From Diaminobutyricimonas sp. LJ205 (GTDB taxonomy: Bacteria > Actinomycetota > Actinomycetes > Actinomycetales > Microbacteriaceae), in the NCBI RefSeq assembly GCF_009755725.1, contig NZ_CP046619.1, forward strand, positions 2,976,001 through 3,040,000: a DNA stretch of 64,000 nt, in the 5' to 3' direction. The notes beneath the pieces are model-generated. The model did no database searches and was not told the DNA's origin. It saw nothing but the letters and a program-made list of their open reading frames with translations. Made by a program: the position numbers and the translations under genes. Each line of letters starts with the position of its first letter. Within the stretch, counting starts at the first letter, position 1. Positions 52,416-60,448 of the stretch are shown here, piece after piece.

Positions 52416-53078
52416 TCAGGCGGATGCCTCGAGCCCCGGGGTGCGGAACAGCACGGGCTGCGATCCCCAGCGTGCCAGCCGCTGCTCGAGCCGGGCGTAC
52501 ACGGTTGGCCACTCGTCGATGAGGATCGAGAACACCGCGGTGTCGCGCCAGCTGCCGTCCGGCCGCATCCGGTCGCGCCGCACGATGCCCTCGAAGCTGG
52601 CGCCTATCCCCTCGATGGCGGCGCGGGACCGTTCGTTCAGCACGTCGGCCTGGATCTTCACCCGGCCAAAGCCGTGGTCGAAGGCGAGCCCGAGCAGCAG
52701 TTGCTTGGTCTCGGTGTTGACCTGGCTGCCCCACACGTGCGGGTCGAGCGCGGTCCAGCCGAGGTGGGCATGCTCGTTGACCAGGTCGAAGTCGCCGAGC
52801 GCGGTCGTGCCGACCAGCCATCCGTCCCGCGGTCCGCCGTTCACCAGCACCGCGTAGACGTTGGCCCGCTGCCACGGGAAGAACTGTCCCGCCCAGGCCA
52901 CGAACTGTTCCCGGCTGGGTGGCAGACCGGCTGGTCCACCGCCGAATCCGCCGGCGAACACCTCGGGGTGCCCGATGACGTCGTAGAGCTCCGGCAGGCG
53001 CTCGCGGGTAAGCGGTTCCAGTCGGACGAAGCGGCCCAGAGTGGTGGTGAGGGCAGGTCGCAGAGCGGTCACCGGCAC
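52416..53078 (-). CDS. GNAT-family N-acetyltransferase (RimJ/RimL-like)
   Basis: 220 residues taking the GTG at 53078; a longer start to 53156 would overlap the promoter of the divergent gene. GNAT_3/RimJ-type pattern: GRFVRLEPLTRERLPELYDV, LGWTALDPHVWGSQVNTETKQLLLGLAFD, and VKIQADVLNERSRAAIEGIGASFEGIVRRDRMRPDG. Similar proteins acetylate ribosomal protein or small-molecule amines; target unknown. The start is uncertain. Confidence 0.83.
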   Translation of the reverse strand: MPVTALRPALTTTLGRFVRLEPLTRERLPELYDVIGHPEVFAGGFGGGPAGLPPSREQFVAWAGQFFPWQRANVYAVLVNGGPRDGWLVGTTALGDFDLVNEHAHLGWTALDPHVWGSQVNTETKQLLLGLAFDHGFGRVKIQADVLNERSRAAIEGIGASFEGIVRRDRMRPDGSWRDTAVFSILIDEWPTVYARLEQRLARWGSQPVLFRTPGLEASA

Positions 53079-53155
53079 ATCGTGCAGTCGGCAGGTGACG
53101 TTCAGGTGAACGGTGCCGATTCGGTCGGTTTGGTAAGTAGTGCCACGATGGAGCA

Positions 53156-53761
53156 ATGGGTCCAGCTCAACTGTTCAGCCTGTCGTCTCGCGCGTTCATC
53201 GATGTGGTGAGCAATGTTCCCCAGGAGCAGTGGGATGCACCGGGCTTGGGCGTGTGGGACGTGCGCGGACTCGTCGGGCACACCTCGCGCGCGATGCTGA
53301 CGGTGGAGAACTACCTGCAGGCCGACGAACCCGGTATGCCATCACTGCCGGACGCCGAGGCGTACTACCTGACGGTCTCGCAGCAGTTCGACAACGACTC
53401 GGTTGCCGCCCGCGGCGTGGAGGCTGGCGCCTGGCTGGGCGATGACCCGGTGGGCATGCTGAACCAGCTGCATGAGCGCGTCGACGCCCTCATCGAGGAG
53501 CAGGATTCCGGCCGGCTGGTGTCCATCGGCGGCATGGGCATCGCACTGGACGAGTATCTGCGCACCCGCATCTTCGAGCTGGTCGTGCACACCATGGACC
53601 TCTGCCAGGCGACCGGGCTCTCGCACACCCTGCCGGTGGAGGCGGTGTCGGACGCGGCCGTTCTGGCCACGCGGATCGCCGTGGCCAAGGGCAACGGCCG
53701 TGACATCCTCTTCGCCCTGACCGGCCGCGGCAGCCTGCCCGAGGGCTTCAGCGTCGTCTGA
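53156..53761 (+). CDS. Maleylpyruvate-isomerase/DinB-fold protein (mycothiol-associated)
   Basis: 201 residues. Four-helix DinB/MDMPI_N fold: SLSSRAFIDVVSNVPQEQWDAPG, LGVWDVRGLVGHTSRAMLTVENYL (metal-site His), and YLRTRIFELVVHTMDLCQATG (second His). In actinobacteria this family uses mycothiol, e.g. maleylpyruvate isomerase; the substrate here is unknown. The GGAG-type RBS is very close to the ATG. A tandem/inverted repeat follows the stop. Confidence 0.82.
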   Translation: MGPAQLFSLSSRAFIDVVSNVPQEQWDAPGLGVWDVRGLVGHTSRAMLTVENYLQADEPGMPSLPDAEAYYLTVSQQFDNDSVAARGVEAGAWLGDDPVGMLNQLHERVDALIEEQDSGRLVSIGGMGIALDEYLRTRIFELVVHTMDLCQATGLSHTLPVEAVSDAAVLATRIAVAKGNGRDILFALTGRGSLPEGFSVV

Positions 53762-53764
53762 GCG

Positions 53765-53887
53765 CGGCGGCGCTAGCCTTCCGGCCTGGCGCTAGCCTTC
53801 CGGCACGCTCGACTCCGTTGGCGCTAGCCTTCCGGCTCGGCGCTAGCAAAACTTCAGTGGCGCGGGGCCGATTCGCTAGCGCCGCCG
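53765..53887. repeat. GGCGCTAGC tandem repeats enclosed in an inverted repeat
   Basis: Three exact 17-nt copies of GGCGCTAGCCTTCCGGC (53769, 53788, 53820) and a partial fourth (53839-53847). Outer arms CGGCGGCGCTAGC (53765-53777) and GCTAGCGCCGCCG (53875-53887) are perfect inverted copies. Occupies almost the whole gap between two convergent genes. Confidence 0.85.
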
Positions 53888-53916
53888 TGGAACGGTCAGC
53901 GGATGTCTCGGACGGC

Positions 53917-55203
53917 TCAGTCGACCAGGTCGTGCCGCACGATGACCTCTTCGCGGCCGGGGCCGATGCCGATCACCGAGATGCGTGAGCCGCTCATCGC
54001 CTCGATCGCCAACACGTAGTCCTGGGCGTTCTTGGGCAGGTCGTCGAACGAACGGGCCTTGCTGAGATCCTCGGTCCAGCCGGGAAACTCTTCGTAGATC
54101 GGCTTCGCGTGGTGGAAGTCCGACTGGGACACCGGCACCTCGTCGTAGCGCACGCCGTCGACCTCGTAGGCAACGCAGACCGGGATCCGCTCGAGGCCCG
54201 TGAGCACGTCGAGCTTGGTGAGCACGAAGTCGGTGACACCGTTGATGCGCGCCGTGTAGCGGGCGATCGGGGCGTCGTACCAGCCGGTGCGGCGGGGCCG
54301 ACCGGTGGTGGTGCCGAACTCCCAGCCCGCGGAGCGCAGGAACTCGCCCGACTCGTCGAACAGCTCGGTCGGGAACGGGCCGGCGCCGACGCGGGTCGTG
54401 TACGCCTTGACGATGCCGATCACACGGTCGATCCGGTTCGGGGCGACCCCGGACCCGGTCGCTGCGCCGCCGGAGGTCGCGTTGGACGAGGTGACGAACG
54501 GGTAGGTGCCGTGGTCGACGTCGAGCATGGTGGCCTGGCCACCCTCGAACACCACGTTCTTGCCGGCATCCAGTGCTCGGTTCAGTTCCAGCGCGGTATC
54601 GGTGACCATGGGCCGCAACCGGTCGGCGTAGCTCAGCAGATCGTCGGCGACCTCGTCCACGCCGATCGCGCGACGGTTGAACACCTTGACCAGCAGGTGG
54701 TTCTTCTGGTCAAGGGAGGCCTCGACCTTCTGCCGCAGGATCTTCTCGTCGAAGATGTCCTGCATCCGGATGCCGACCCGGTTGATCTTGTCGGCATAGG
54801 TCGGGCCGATGCCGCGACCGGTGGTGCCGATCTGGCGCTTGCCGAGGAAGCGCTCGGTGACCTTGTCGAGAGTGCGGTGGTACTGGGTGATCACGTGCGC
54901 GTTGGCGCTGACCATGAGCTTCGAGACATCGACACCGCGCGCGGCCAGTGCGGTCAGTTCGTCGAAGAGCACCTCGATGTCGACGACGACGCCGTTGCCG
55001 ATGACCGGGATGACGCCGGGCGTCAGGATGCCCGACGGCAGCAGGTGCAGTGCGTACTTCTCCTTGCCGACAACCACGGTGTGGCCGGCGTTGTTGCCGC
55101 CGTTGAACTTGACCACGTAGTCGGTGCGATCACCGAGTAGATCTGTCGCCTTCCCCTTGCCTTCATCGCCCCATTGGGCGCCGATGATGACGATTGCTGG
55201 CAT
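53917..55203 (-). CDS. purA: Adenylosuccinate synthetase
   Basis: 428 residues. IMP + Asp + GTP to adenylosuccinate, first step to AMP. Motifs: [18 protein letters not shown] (P-loop), [52 protein letters not shown] and [17 protein letters not shown] lies about 9 nt before the ATG. Confidence 0.98.
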   Translation of the reverse strand: MPAIVIIGAQWGDEGKGKATDLLGDRTDYVVKFNGGNNAGHTVVVGKEKYALHLLPSGILTPGVIPVIGNGVVVDIEVLFDELTALAARGVDVSKLMVSANAHVITQYHRTLDKVTERFLGKRQIGTTGRGIGPTYADKINRVGIRMQDIFDEKILRQKVEASLDQKNHLLVKVFNRRAIGVDEVADDLLSYADRLRPMVTDTALELNRALDAGKNVVFEGGQATMLDVDHGTYPFVTSSNATSGGAATGSGVAPNRIDRVIGIVKAYTTRVGAGPFPTELFDESGEFLRSAGWEFGTTTGRPRRTGWYDAPIARYTARINGVTDFVLTKLDVLTGLERIPVCVAYEVDGVRYDEVPVSQSDFHHAKPIYEEFPGWTEDLSKARSFDDLPKNAQDYVLAIEAMSGSRISVIGIGPGREEVIVRHDLVD

Positions 55204-55274
55204 GGGTGGTCCCTTCGGGATTGGCGGGGGATTGCACCTCAGTCTACCGAAGGTCCCTCAAGCCCTTCCCCATC

Positions 55275-55347
55275 CCGCTGATCGAGCCGCGCCGCTGATC
55301 GAGCCGCGCCGCTGATCGAGCCTGTCGAGATCTCGGCAAGCTCGATC
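55275..55347. repeat. GGTCGAGC palindromic repeat, intergenic copy 2
   Basis: Two direct units CCGCTGATCGAGCCGCG lead into a 34-nt palindrome (55314-55330 with 55331-55347; GATCGAGC-TG-CGAGA arms, two mismatches). Same layout as the copy at 17.2 kb. Confidence 0.85.
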
Positions 55348-55369
55348 CGCGAAGATGCGGGGGCTTGAC

Positions 55370-55744
55370 TCAGAACGTGGCTGGGGTCTGCTGGTGGGCA
55401 GCCACCTTCCAGCCGCCGTCTTCCCAGACGTAGGTGGTGCTGGCGAAGAACTCCATCGGTTGTCCGCCGCTGACCGCGACTGCCCGGTAGACGAGCATGC
55501 CGGCGTGATCGCCCAGGCGGACGACGCGGGGCTCGCGGATCTCGTACGACTCGAACGGCGGCGCCCCACCGAACGACGCGGCAACCTCGTCCCGCCCGCC
55601 GATGAGGCCGGGCAGCACCATCACCCCGTCGGCAGTCATCTCGCGCTGGAAGTGGGCACCGGCGGTGCCGTCGCACAAGGCGCGCCAACTGTTGTGCTCT
55701 TCGCGCAGCAGCCGGGCGGGAAGGTCATCCGTGATCTCGGTCAT
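55370..55744 (-). CDS. NTF2/SnoaL-like (DUF4440-type) small protein
   Basis: 124 residues: LLREEHNSWRALCDGTAGAHFQREMTADGVMVLPG, then SYEIREPRVVRLGDHAGMLVYRAVA and STTYVWEDGGWKVAAHQQTP. This is the cone-shaped NTF2 fold used for ligand binding or simple isomerisation. No catalytic residues can be assigned. Leaderless: TAGGTT 6 nt upstream of the ATG. Confidence 0.82.
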   Translation of the reverse strand: MTEITDDLPARLLREEHNSWRALCDGTAGAHFQREMTADGVMVLPGLIGGRDEVAASFGGAPPFESYEIREPRVVRLGDHAGMLVYRAVAVSGGQPMEFFASTTYVWEDGGWKVAAHQQTPATF

Positions 55745-55750
55745 GGGTTC

Positions 55751-55756
55751 AACCTA
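55751..55756 (-). promoter_or_regulatory. -10 box of the NTF2-like gene
   Basis: Minus-strand TAGGTT, 6 nt before the ATG at 55744. Confidence 0.5.
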
Positions 55757-55794
55757 GTCGCGCGGCCGAGTGGGCGACAGGGACGATCGTGGGG

Positions 55795-56460
55795 CTACTG
55801 CCGCGCTGACACATCGGTCTCGAATGACACGTGCTGCATGACCCAGGCGTGCATCGCCACGGCGGCGGCCGCGGACGCGTTGATCGACCGGGTCGAGCCG
55901 AACTGGCTGATCTCGACCACGGCGTCGGACGCGGCGATCGCCTCCTCGGACAGCCCCGGTCCCTCCTGGCCGAACAACAGCACGCAGCGCTCCGGGATCT
56001 CGAAGGTCTCGATGATCACCGATCCTGGCACGTTGTCGATCGCGATGATCGGCAGGCCGTGCTCGTGCGTCCAGGCCACGAAGGCCGCGACATCCGGATG
56101 ATGCAGCACATGCTGGTAGCGGTCGGTGACCATCGCGCCGCGCTTGTTCCAGCGCTTCCGGCCGATGATGTGCACCGTGTCGGCGGCGAACGCGTTGGCG
56201 CTGCGCACGATCGAGCCGATGTTCATGTCGTGCTGCCAGTTCTCGATCGCGACATGGAACGGATGCCGCTTCTCATCGAGATCGGCAACGATGGCGTCCA
56301 TCCGCCAGTAGCGGTACCGGTCGATCACGTTGCGGGTGTCGCCGCGGGCCAGCAGTTCCGGGTCGTAGTGCGGCTCGGTCGGCCAGTCCGCCTCGTCGCC
56401 GGGCCACGGTCCAACGCCGTGGGTGGACAACTCGTGGGTGGGGGCGGGCTCGTCGGACAC
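55795..56460 (-). CDS. SpoU/TrmH-family RNA methyltransferase
   Basis: 221 residues from the GTG at 56460. The open frame continues upstream as a shadow of the DNA methyltransferase. SPOUT knot motifs: motif 1 NWQHDMNIGSIVRSANAFAA, motif 2 CVLLFGQEGPGLSEEAI, motif 3 VEISQFGSTRSINASAAAAVAM. Methylates a ribose 2'-OH in tRNA or rRNA; target unknown. The TACCCT -10 lies 7 nt before the start. Confidence 0.93.
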   Translation of the reverse strand: MSDEPAPTHELSTHGVGPWPGDEADWPTEPHYDPELLARGDTRNVIDRYRYWRMDAIVADLDEKRHPFHVAIENWQHDMNIGSIVRSANAFAADTVHIIGRKRWNKRGAMVTDRYQHVLHHPDVAAFVAWTHEHGLPIIAIDNVPGSVIIETFEIPERCVLLFGQEGPGLSEEAIAASDAVVEISQFGSTRSINASAAAAVAMHAWVMQHVSFETDVSARQ

Positions 56461-56467
56461 GGTTTCG

Positions 56468-56529
56468 AGGGTACCCGCGCCCGCCCCGCTCGAAATCGCC
56501 GAGGTGCGCGCCCAGGCGCCTGTTAAGGT
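56468..56529. promoter_or_regulatory. Divergent leaderless promoters of trmH-like and DNA methyltransferase genes
   Basis: Minus TACCCT (56473-56468), 7 nt from the GTG at 56460. Plus TAAGGT (56524-56529), 6 nt from the GTG at 56536. Confidence 0.5.
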
Positions 56530-56535
56530 CGGAAC

Positions 56536-57405
56536 GTGAGCGGGCAGACGGCAGAGCAGGTGGCGCCGTTGTGGACCCCGGATGGCCCCAACCTCGTTGT
56601 CCGCGGCGACAACCTGGCGGTGCTCGGGCAGTTGCCCGACGCATCCTTCCGGCTGATCTACCTGGACCCGCCGTTCAACACCGGACGCCCGCAGAAGCGC
56701 CAGTCGATCACCACCGTGCGCAGCGCCACCGGCACCAGGGTCGGCTTCAAGGGCCGCAGCTACGAGACCATCAAGGGCACCCTCTACGGCTACGACGACA
56801 GCTTCGCCGACTACTGGGAGTTCCTCGAACCGCGACTGGTCGAGGCCTGGCGGCTGCTCGATGAGACCGGCACCCTCTACCTGCACCTGGACTGGCGCGA
56901 GGTGCACTACGCCAAGGTCGTGCTGGATGCGATGTTCGGCCGGGAGTGCTTCTTGAACGAGATCATCTGGGCGTACGACTACGGCGCCCGGGCGCGCAGC
57001 CGCTGGCCGTCGAAGCACGACACGATCCTGGTCTATGTGAAGGACCCGGCGCGGTATCACTTCGACAATGAGGCCGTCGATCGGGAGCCGTACATGGCGC
57101 CCGGGCTGGTGACGGCTGAGAAGGCGGCTCGCGGCAAGCTGCCGACGGATGTCTGGTGGCACACCATCGTCTCGCCGACCGGCCGCGAGAAGACCGGGTA
57201 CGCCACCCAGAAACCCGAGGGCGTGCTGCGCCGCATCGTGCAGGCCTCCAGCGAACCGGGTGACTGGGTGCTCGACTTCTTCGCCGGCAGCGGCACGACC
57301 GGTGCGGTCGCCGCAGCGCTCGGCCGCCGGTATGTGCTGGTCGACTCGAACCCCGAGGCCATTGAGATCATGCGCGAGCGGCTGCCCGCGGCATCCTTCG
57401 TCTAG
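56536..57405 (+). CDS. Orphan beta-class DNA methyltransferase
   Basis: 289 residues, GTG start. Catalytic motif IV (LIYLDPPFNTG) comes first at about 40-50. SAM motif I (VLDFFAGSGTTGAVAAALG) comes late at about 244-262, the beta-class order shared by N6-adenine and N4-cytosine enzymes such as the CcrM/HinfI type. HLDWREVHYAKVVLD and TQKPEGVLRRIV are further family motifs. No restriction endonuclease gene is near, so it is probably an orphan modifying enzyme. Recognition site unknown. Confidence 0.9.
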   Translation: MSGQTAEQVAPLWTPDGPNLVVRGDNLAVLGQLPDASFRLIYLDPPFNTGRPQKRQSITTVRSATGTRVGFKGRSYETIKGTLYGYDDSFADYWEFLEPRLVEAWRLLDETGTLYLHLDWREVHYAKVVLDAMFGRECFLNEIIWAYDYGARARSRWPSKHDTILVYVKDPARYHFDNEAVDREPYMAPGLVTAEKAARGKLPTDVWWHTIVSPTGREKTGYATQKPEGVLRRIVQASSEPGDWVLDFFAGSGTTGAVAAALGRRYVLVDSNPEAIEIMRERLPAASFV

Positions 57406-57430
57406 TTCACGCTCGCGAGGCGTGTGGGCC

Positions 57431-57497
57431 GATGGCCGAGGTTTCCGCCGATGGCGCATGCCGAAACCCTGGCCATGGGCGGGACGGTGCGCCATCG
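57431..57497. repeat. GATGGCC interlocked palindrome R2, copy 1
   Basis: Arms GATGGCC..GTTTC (57431-57445) and GAAAC..GGCCAT (57463-57477) form stem 1. CGATGGCGCA (57449-57458), in the loop of stem 1, pairs perfectly with TGCGCCATCG (57488-57497), giving a pseudoknot-like arm order. 62 of 67 bases are identical to the copy at 58021. Confidence 0.85.
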
Positions 57498-57500
57498 CGA

Positions 57501-57506
57501 TAGCGT
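57501..57506 (+). promoter_or_regulatory. -10 box of the P-loop kinase gene
   Basis: TAGCGT, 3 nt after the end of repeat R2 copy 1 and 6 nt before the GTG at 57513. Confidence 0.5.
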
Positions 57507-57512
57507 CGCGGG

Positions 57513-58007
57513 GTGGACGACTCCAACCCGCCGACGGTCGTGATGATGTGCGGTGTCGCCGGATCCGGCAAGACCACCTACGCGACCGGCCTCGAGCAAC
57601 AGGGATTCGTTCGGCTGTCCATCGACGAGGCGATCTGGGCGGCGATCGGCAAGGACGGCGCCGAACTGGAGCCCGCCGAATACGAAGAACACAAGGCCGC
57701 CGCCGAGCGCGTGCTGGAGTCCGAACTGCTGCGGCTGATCGCCGACGGACGATCCGCAGTGCTCGACTACAGCTTCTGGCAGAAGGCGACGAGGGACCGC
57801 TACAAAGCCCTCATCGAGCAGGGTGGCGGCCAGTGGGAACTGGTCTACCTCCGGGTTCCCGCCAGCACCCTGCGCCGCCGGCTCGCAGCGCGGAACGAGC
57901 TGACCGGCGCCAATGCGGTGACCGTCTCCGAGGAACTGCTCGATCGCTATCTGACTGGTTTCGAAGCGCCCCGCGGCGAAGGCGAAAGGATCATCGAGCA
58001 GGCCTGA
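57513..58007 (+). CDS. P-loop kinase (AAA_33/zeta-toxin-like)
   Basis: 164 residues, leaderless GTG. Walker A GVAGSGKTT at about 14-22, Walker-B-like AVLDYSFW, and a lid region rich in Arg (RRRLAARNELTGANAVTVS). The family includes polynucleotide, chloramphenicol and other small-molecule kinases and zeta toxins. No cognate antitoxin is visible, so a metabolic or RNA kinase is the safer reading. Bracketed by two direct copies of repeat R2. Confidence 0.87.
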   Translation: MDDSNPPTVVMMCGVAGSGKTTYATGLEQQGFVRLSIDEAIWAAIGKDGAELEPAEYEEHKAAAERVLESELLRLIADGRSAVLDYSFWQKATRDRYKALIEQGGGQWELVYLRVPASTLRRRLAARNELTGANAVTVSEELLDRYLTGFEAPRGEGERIIEQA

Positions 58008-58020
58008 GGCGCACGTCAGC

Positions 58021-58087
58021 GATGGCCGAGCTTTCCGCCGATGGCGCATGCCGAAACCCCGGCCATCGGCAGAACGGTGCGCCATCG
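58021..58087. repeat. GATGGCC interlocked palindrome R2, copy 2
   Basis: Same structure as copy 1: stem 1 58021-58035/58053-58067, and a perfect 10-bp stem 2 CGATGGCGCA (58039-58048) / TGCGCCATCG (58078-58087). Direct orientation, 590 nt from copy 1. Confidence 0.85.
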
Positions 58088-58155
58088 CGCCCCCACGGCG
58101 GCCTAAGGCGGCTCCCGCAGTTCCCCTCCCAGCAAGTTGACGGATGCTCCGCCCG

Positions 58156-58161
58156 TAGGAT
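58156..58161 (+). promoter_or_regulatory. -10 box of the HAD-IIA gene
   Basis: TAGGAT, 6 nt before the ATG at 58168. Confidence 0.5.
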
Positions 58162-58167
58162 TGCGGC

Positions 58168-58965
58168 ATGGGGAAGCGCACTGAAATCGCGAGCTGGCTG
58201 ACCGACATGGACGGCGTGCTCGTCCACGAGAACCAGGCCCTGCCGGGCGCACAGGAGCTGATTCAGCAGTGGCGGGCGGCCGGCACCCCGTTCCTGGTGC
58301 TCACCAACAACTCGATCTTCACCCCGCGGGACCTGAGTGCCCGGCTGCGCGCCTCGGGGCTCGAAGTGCCCGAGGAGTCCATCTGGACTTCCGCCCTCGC
58401 CACCGCCGACTTCTGCCACTCGCAGATGCCGGGCGGCTCGGCGTTCGTGATCGGCGAGGCCGGGCTGACCACCGCCCTGCACGAGGTCGGGTTCATCATG
58501 ACCGAGACCGACCCGGACTATGTCGTGGTCGGTGAGACGCGCAATTACTCGTTCGAGGCGATCACCAAGGCGATCCGGCTGATCCGCAACGGCGCCCGCT
58601 TCATCGCCACGAATCCGGATGCCACCGGCCCGAGCGCTGAGGGACCGCTGCCGGCGACCGGGGCGATCTCGGCGCTCATCACCAAGGCCACCGGACGCGA
58701 GCCGTACGTGGTTGGCAAGCCGAATCCGATGATGTTCCGCTCGGCGATGAACCGCATCGGAGCCCACTCGGAGACCACGGCCATGATCGGCGACCGCATG
58801 GACACCGACATCGTCGCCGGCATCGAGGCCGGACTGCACACCGTGCTGGTGATGACCGGGATCAGTGACACCGCCGAAATCGCCCGCTATCCGTTCCGGC
58901 CCTCGGAGATCCTGAACGGCGTGCACGAGCTGCTCGTCGCCGAGCCGGTCGAGTCCGAGCTCTAG
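58168..58965 (+). CDS. HAD-IIA family phosphatase (NagD-like)
   Basis: 265 residues. HAD motif I TDMDGVLVHE (nucleophile Asp about 12), motif II LVLTNNS, a C2-type cap domain in the middle, motif III Lys in VGKPNPMMF, and motif IV MIGDRMDTDIVAGIEAG. Hydrolyses small phosphate esters such as nucleotides or sugar phosphates. Leaderless. Confidence 0.93.
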   Translation: MGKRTEIASWLTDMDGVLVHENQALPGAQELIQQWRAAGTPFLVLTNNSIFTPRDLSARLRASGLEVPEESIWTSALATADFCHSQMPGGSAFVIGEAGLTTALHEVGFIMTETDPDYVVVGETRNYSFEAITKAIRLIRNGARFIATNPDATGPSAEGPLPATGAISALITKATGREPYVVGKPNPMMFRSAMNRIGAHSETTAMIGDRMDTDIVAGIEAGLHTVLVMTGISDTAEIARYPFRPSEILNGVHELLVAEPVESEL

Positions 58966-59015
58966 ACCCGGACTCCAAAACGCGAGCTCCAGAACGCGTG
59001 TTCTAGACCGCGGCT
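58966..59015. other. Short repetitive spacer with CTCTAGACC and AGAACGCGTGTTCT motifs
   Basis: CTCTAGACC occurs around 58962 and 59010, and AGAACGCGTGTTCT (about 58991-59004) is a self-complementary segment. Possibly a terminator between convergent genes; no T-tract. Confidence 0.35.
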
Positions 59016-59867
59016 CTAGACCCCTGGTACTCCGACGCTCAACGGCAGCGGCTCACCCGACGAGCGGCTGACGAAGCAGAAGTAGTCGTGGTGGCCGGCA
59101 TCCCACTCCTCCGCGGTCGCCGCGTAGGTGGCCTGCACCTGGATGTCGGCGAACTGGCCGGCCGCTGCGAGGTCGATCACGCTCGGGCTGGTGCAGAGCA
59201 GGTTGATCTGCGACTGCAGCGCCTCGGCGCCGGGGTACGCCTGCTCGGCGAGATCCGTGAAGGTGCCGCGATCCACCAGCTGGGCACGGTGCGGGATGCC
59301 ACAGTCGACCACGGTGAACTCCTCGGCCCACGGGTCGGCGAACGGCTCGAGGCACTCGCCGCCGAGGAGTTCCTGCCAGTCGTAAGTGCCGGGGCTGACC
59401 GGCCCGGCCGGCAGCGCGGTCGGTTCCGGGGTCGGGGTCGCCGTCTCGGACGGCGTGGGGCTGGGGCTGGCGACCGGCTCGGGCTGCGCCGCGCCGAGGC
59501 GGGTGCCGAGAAAGTACAGGGCGACCAGCAGCAGCACTGCGACCAGGCCGCCTGCCACCCACATCAGCACCTGCTGGTTCCTCGGGATCGGTCCACGCGG
59601 CGCCTTCGCGGGTGTCATCCGCTGGTCGAGCTCCGTCCGCTGGTCGGGCTCCGTCCGCTGATCGAGCCCACCGAGATCTCGGCCCGCCCGATCACCGGAG
59701 GACGCCTGATCCCGCCGCGGAACGGCGATCAGCGGCTCGTCGCCGTAGTCGCGGAAGGCCGACTCGCCGAAGACGTCGTCGAGGCCGGGACCGGTTGCTT
59801 CGGCACCGGTTGCTTCGGGACCGGATGCCTCGGGCTCGAGTGGCCCGGGACGCTCGGGTCCGCTCAT
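59016..59867 (-). CDS. Septum-formation-domain membrane protein
   Basis: 283 residues: an acidic cytoplasmic N-terminus (about 1-95), one TM helix (VLMWVAGGLVAVLLLVALYFL, about 97-117), a Pro/Ser/Thr-rich linker (SPSPTPSETATPTPEPT), and a C-terminal Septum_form-like extracellular domain with paired Cys (GGECLEPF, VVDCGIPHRAQL, LLCTS, YFCFVS). Function unproven. Part of the cytoplasmic segment (DQRTEPDQRTELDQRMTP) is encoded by GGTCGAGC-type repeats. The ATG overlaps the pyrE stop. Confidence 0.82.
   Translation of the reverse strand: MSGPERPGPLEPEASGPEATGAEATGPGLDDVFGESAFRDYGDEPLIAVPRRDQASSGDRAGRDLGGLDQRTEPDQRTELDQRMTPAKAPRGPIPRNQQVLMWVAGGLVAVLLLVALYFLGTRLGAAQPEPVASPSPTPSETATPTPEPTALPAGPVSPGTYDWQELLGGECLEPFADPWAEEFTVVDCGIPHRAQLVDRGTFTDLAEQAYPGAEALQSQINLLCTSPSVIDLAAAGQFADIQVQATYAATAEEWDAGHHDYFCFVSRSSGEPLPLSVGVPGV
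59619..59693. repeat. GGTCGAGC repeat inside the septum-domain gene
   Basis: Two direct units (CCGCTGGTCGAGCTCCGT and CCGCTGGTCGGGCTCCGT) followed by an imperfect palindrome starting GATCGAGCCCACCGAGA (59660-59676). Same layout as the intergenic copies but kept in frame. Confidence 0.75.
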
Positions 59868-60415
59868 CCTTCCAAGCCCAGGTCCGCCAAGCCGATCGCG
59901 GCGAAGTACGGGTAGCCGGCGGCCTCGATGCGTTCCTTGGCGCCGGTGTTCCGGTCGACTACGACCGCGACGCCGGCGACGATCGCGCCGACCTTCTCGA
60001 GCGCCTCGATCGCACCCAACGGCGAGCCGCCGGTGGTCGACGTGTCCTCGAGCACGATGACCCGCTTGCCCTCGAGCTCCGGTCCCTCGATCTGCTTGCC
60101 GCGGCCGTGGTCCTTCGGCTCCTTGCGGACGACGAACGCGTGGTACTCCTTGCCCTGGGCGGCGCCCTGGTGCAGTACAGCGGTGGCGATCGGGTCGGCG
60201 CCCATGGTCATCCCGCCGACGGCGAAGATGTCCGGGACATCCGAAATCAGCTCGACCATGACCTGACCGATCAGCGGCGCCACCCGGTGGTCCAGGCTGA
60301 CCTTGCGCAGGTCGATGTAGTAGGTCGCCTTCTTGCCGCTCGTCAGGGTGAAGTCGCCGTGGAAGACGGCTTCCCGCGAGATGTGGTCAATAAGCTGCTG
60401 CCGTGCGTCAGTCAC
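59864..60415 (-). CDS. pyrE: Orotate phosphoribosyltransferase
   Basis: 183 residues from the GTG at 60415; the open frame further upstream is antisense to other genes. Converts orotate + PRPP to OMP. Motifs: HGDFTLTSGKKATYYIDLRK, the VVRKEPKDHGRGKQIEG flexible loop, and PRPP loop VIVLEDTSTTGGSPLGAIEA. Leaderless (TAAACT 7 nt upstream). Stop overlaps the septum-domain gene start. Confidence 0.96.
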   Translation of the reverse strand: MTDARQQLIDHISREAVFHGDFTLTSGKKATYYIDLRKVSLDHRVAPLIGQVMVELISDVPDIFAVGGMTMGADPIATAVLHQGAAQGKEYHAFVVRKEPKDHGRGKQIEGPELEGKRVIVLEDTSTTGGSPLGAIEALEKVGAIVAGVAVVVDRNTGAKERIEAAGYPYFAAIGLADLGLEG

Positions 60416-60422
60416 GCAGCAA

Positions 60423-60428
60423 AGTTTA
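60423..60428 (-). promoter_or_regulatory. -10 box of pyrE
   Basis: Minus-strand TAAACT, 7 nt before the GTG at 60415. Confidence 0.5.
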
Positions 60429-60448
60429 GTGATCAGCGGAGGAAGTCG

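Noticed and set aside
57513-58007. Zeta toxin of an epsilon/zeta system
   Set aside because: No small antitoxin gene upstream; the P-loop kinase fold alone is not specific.
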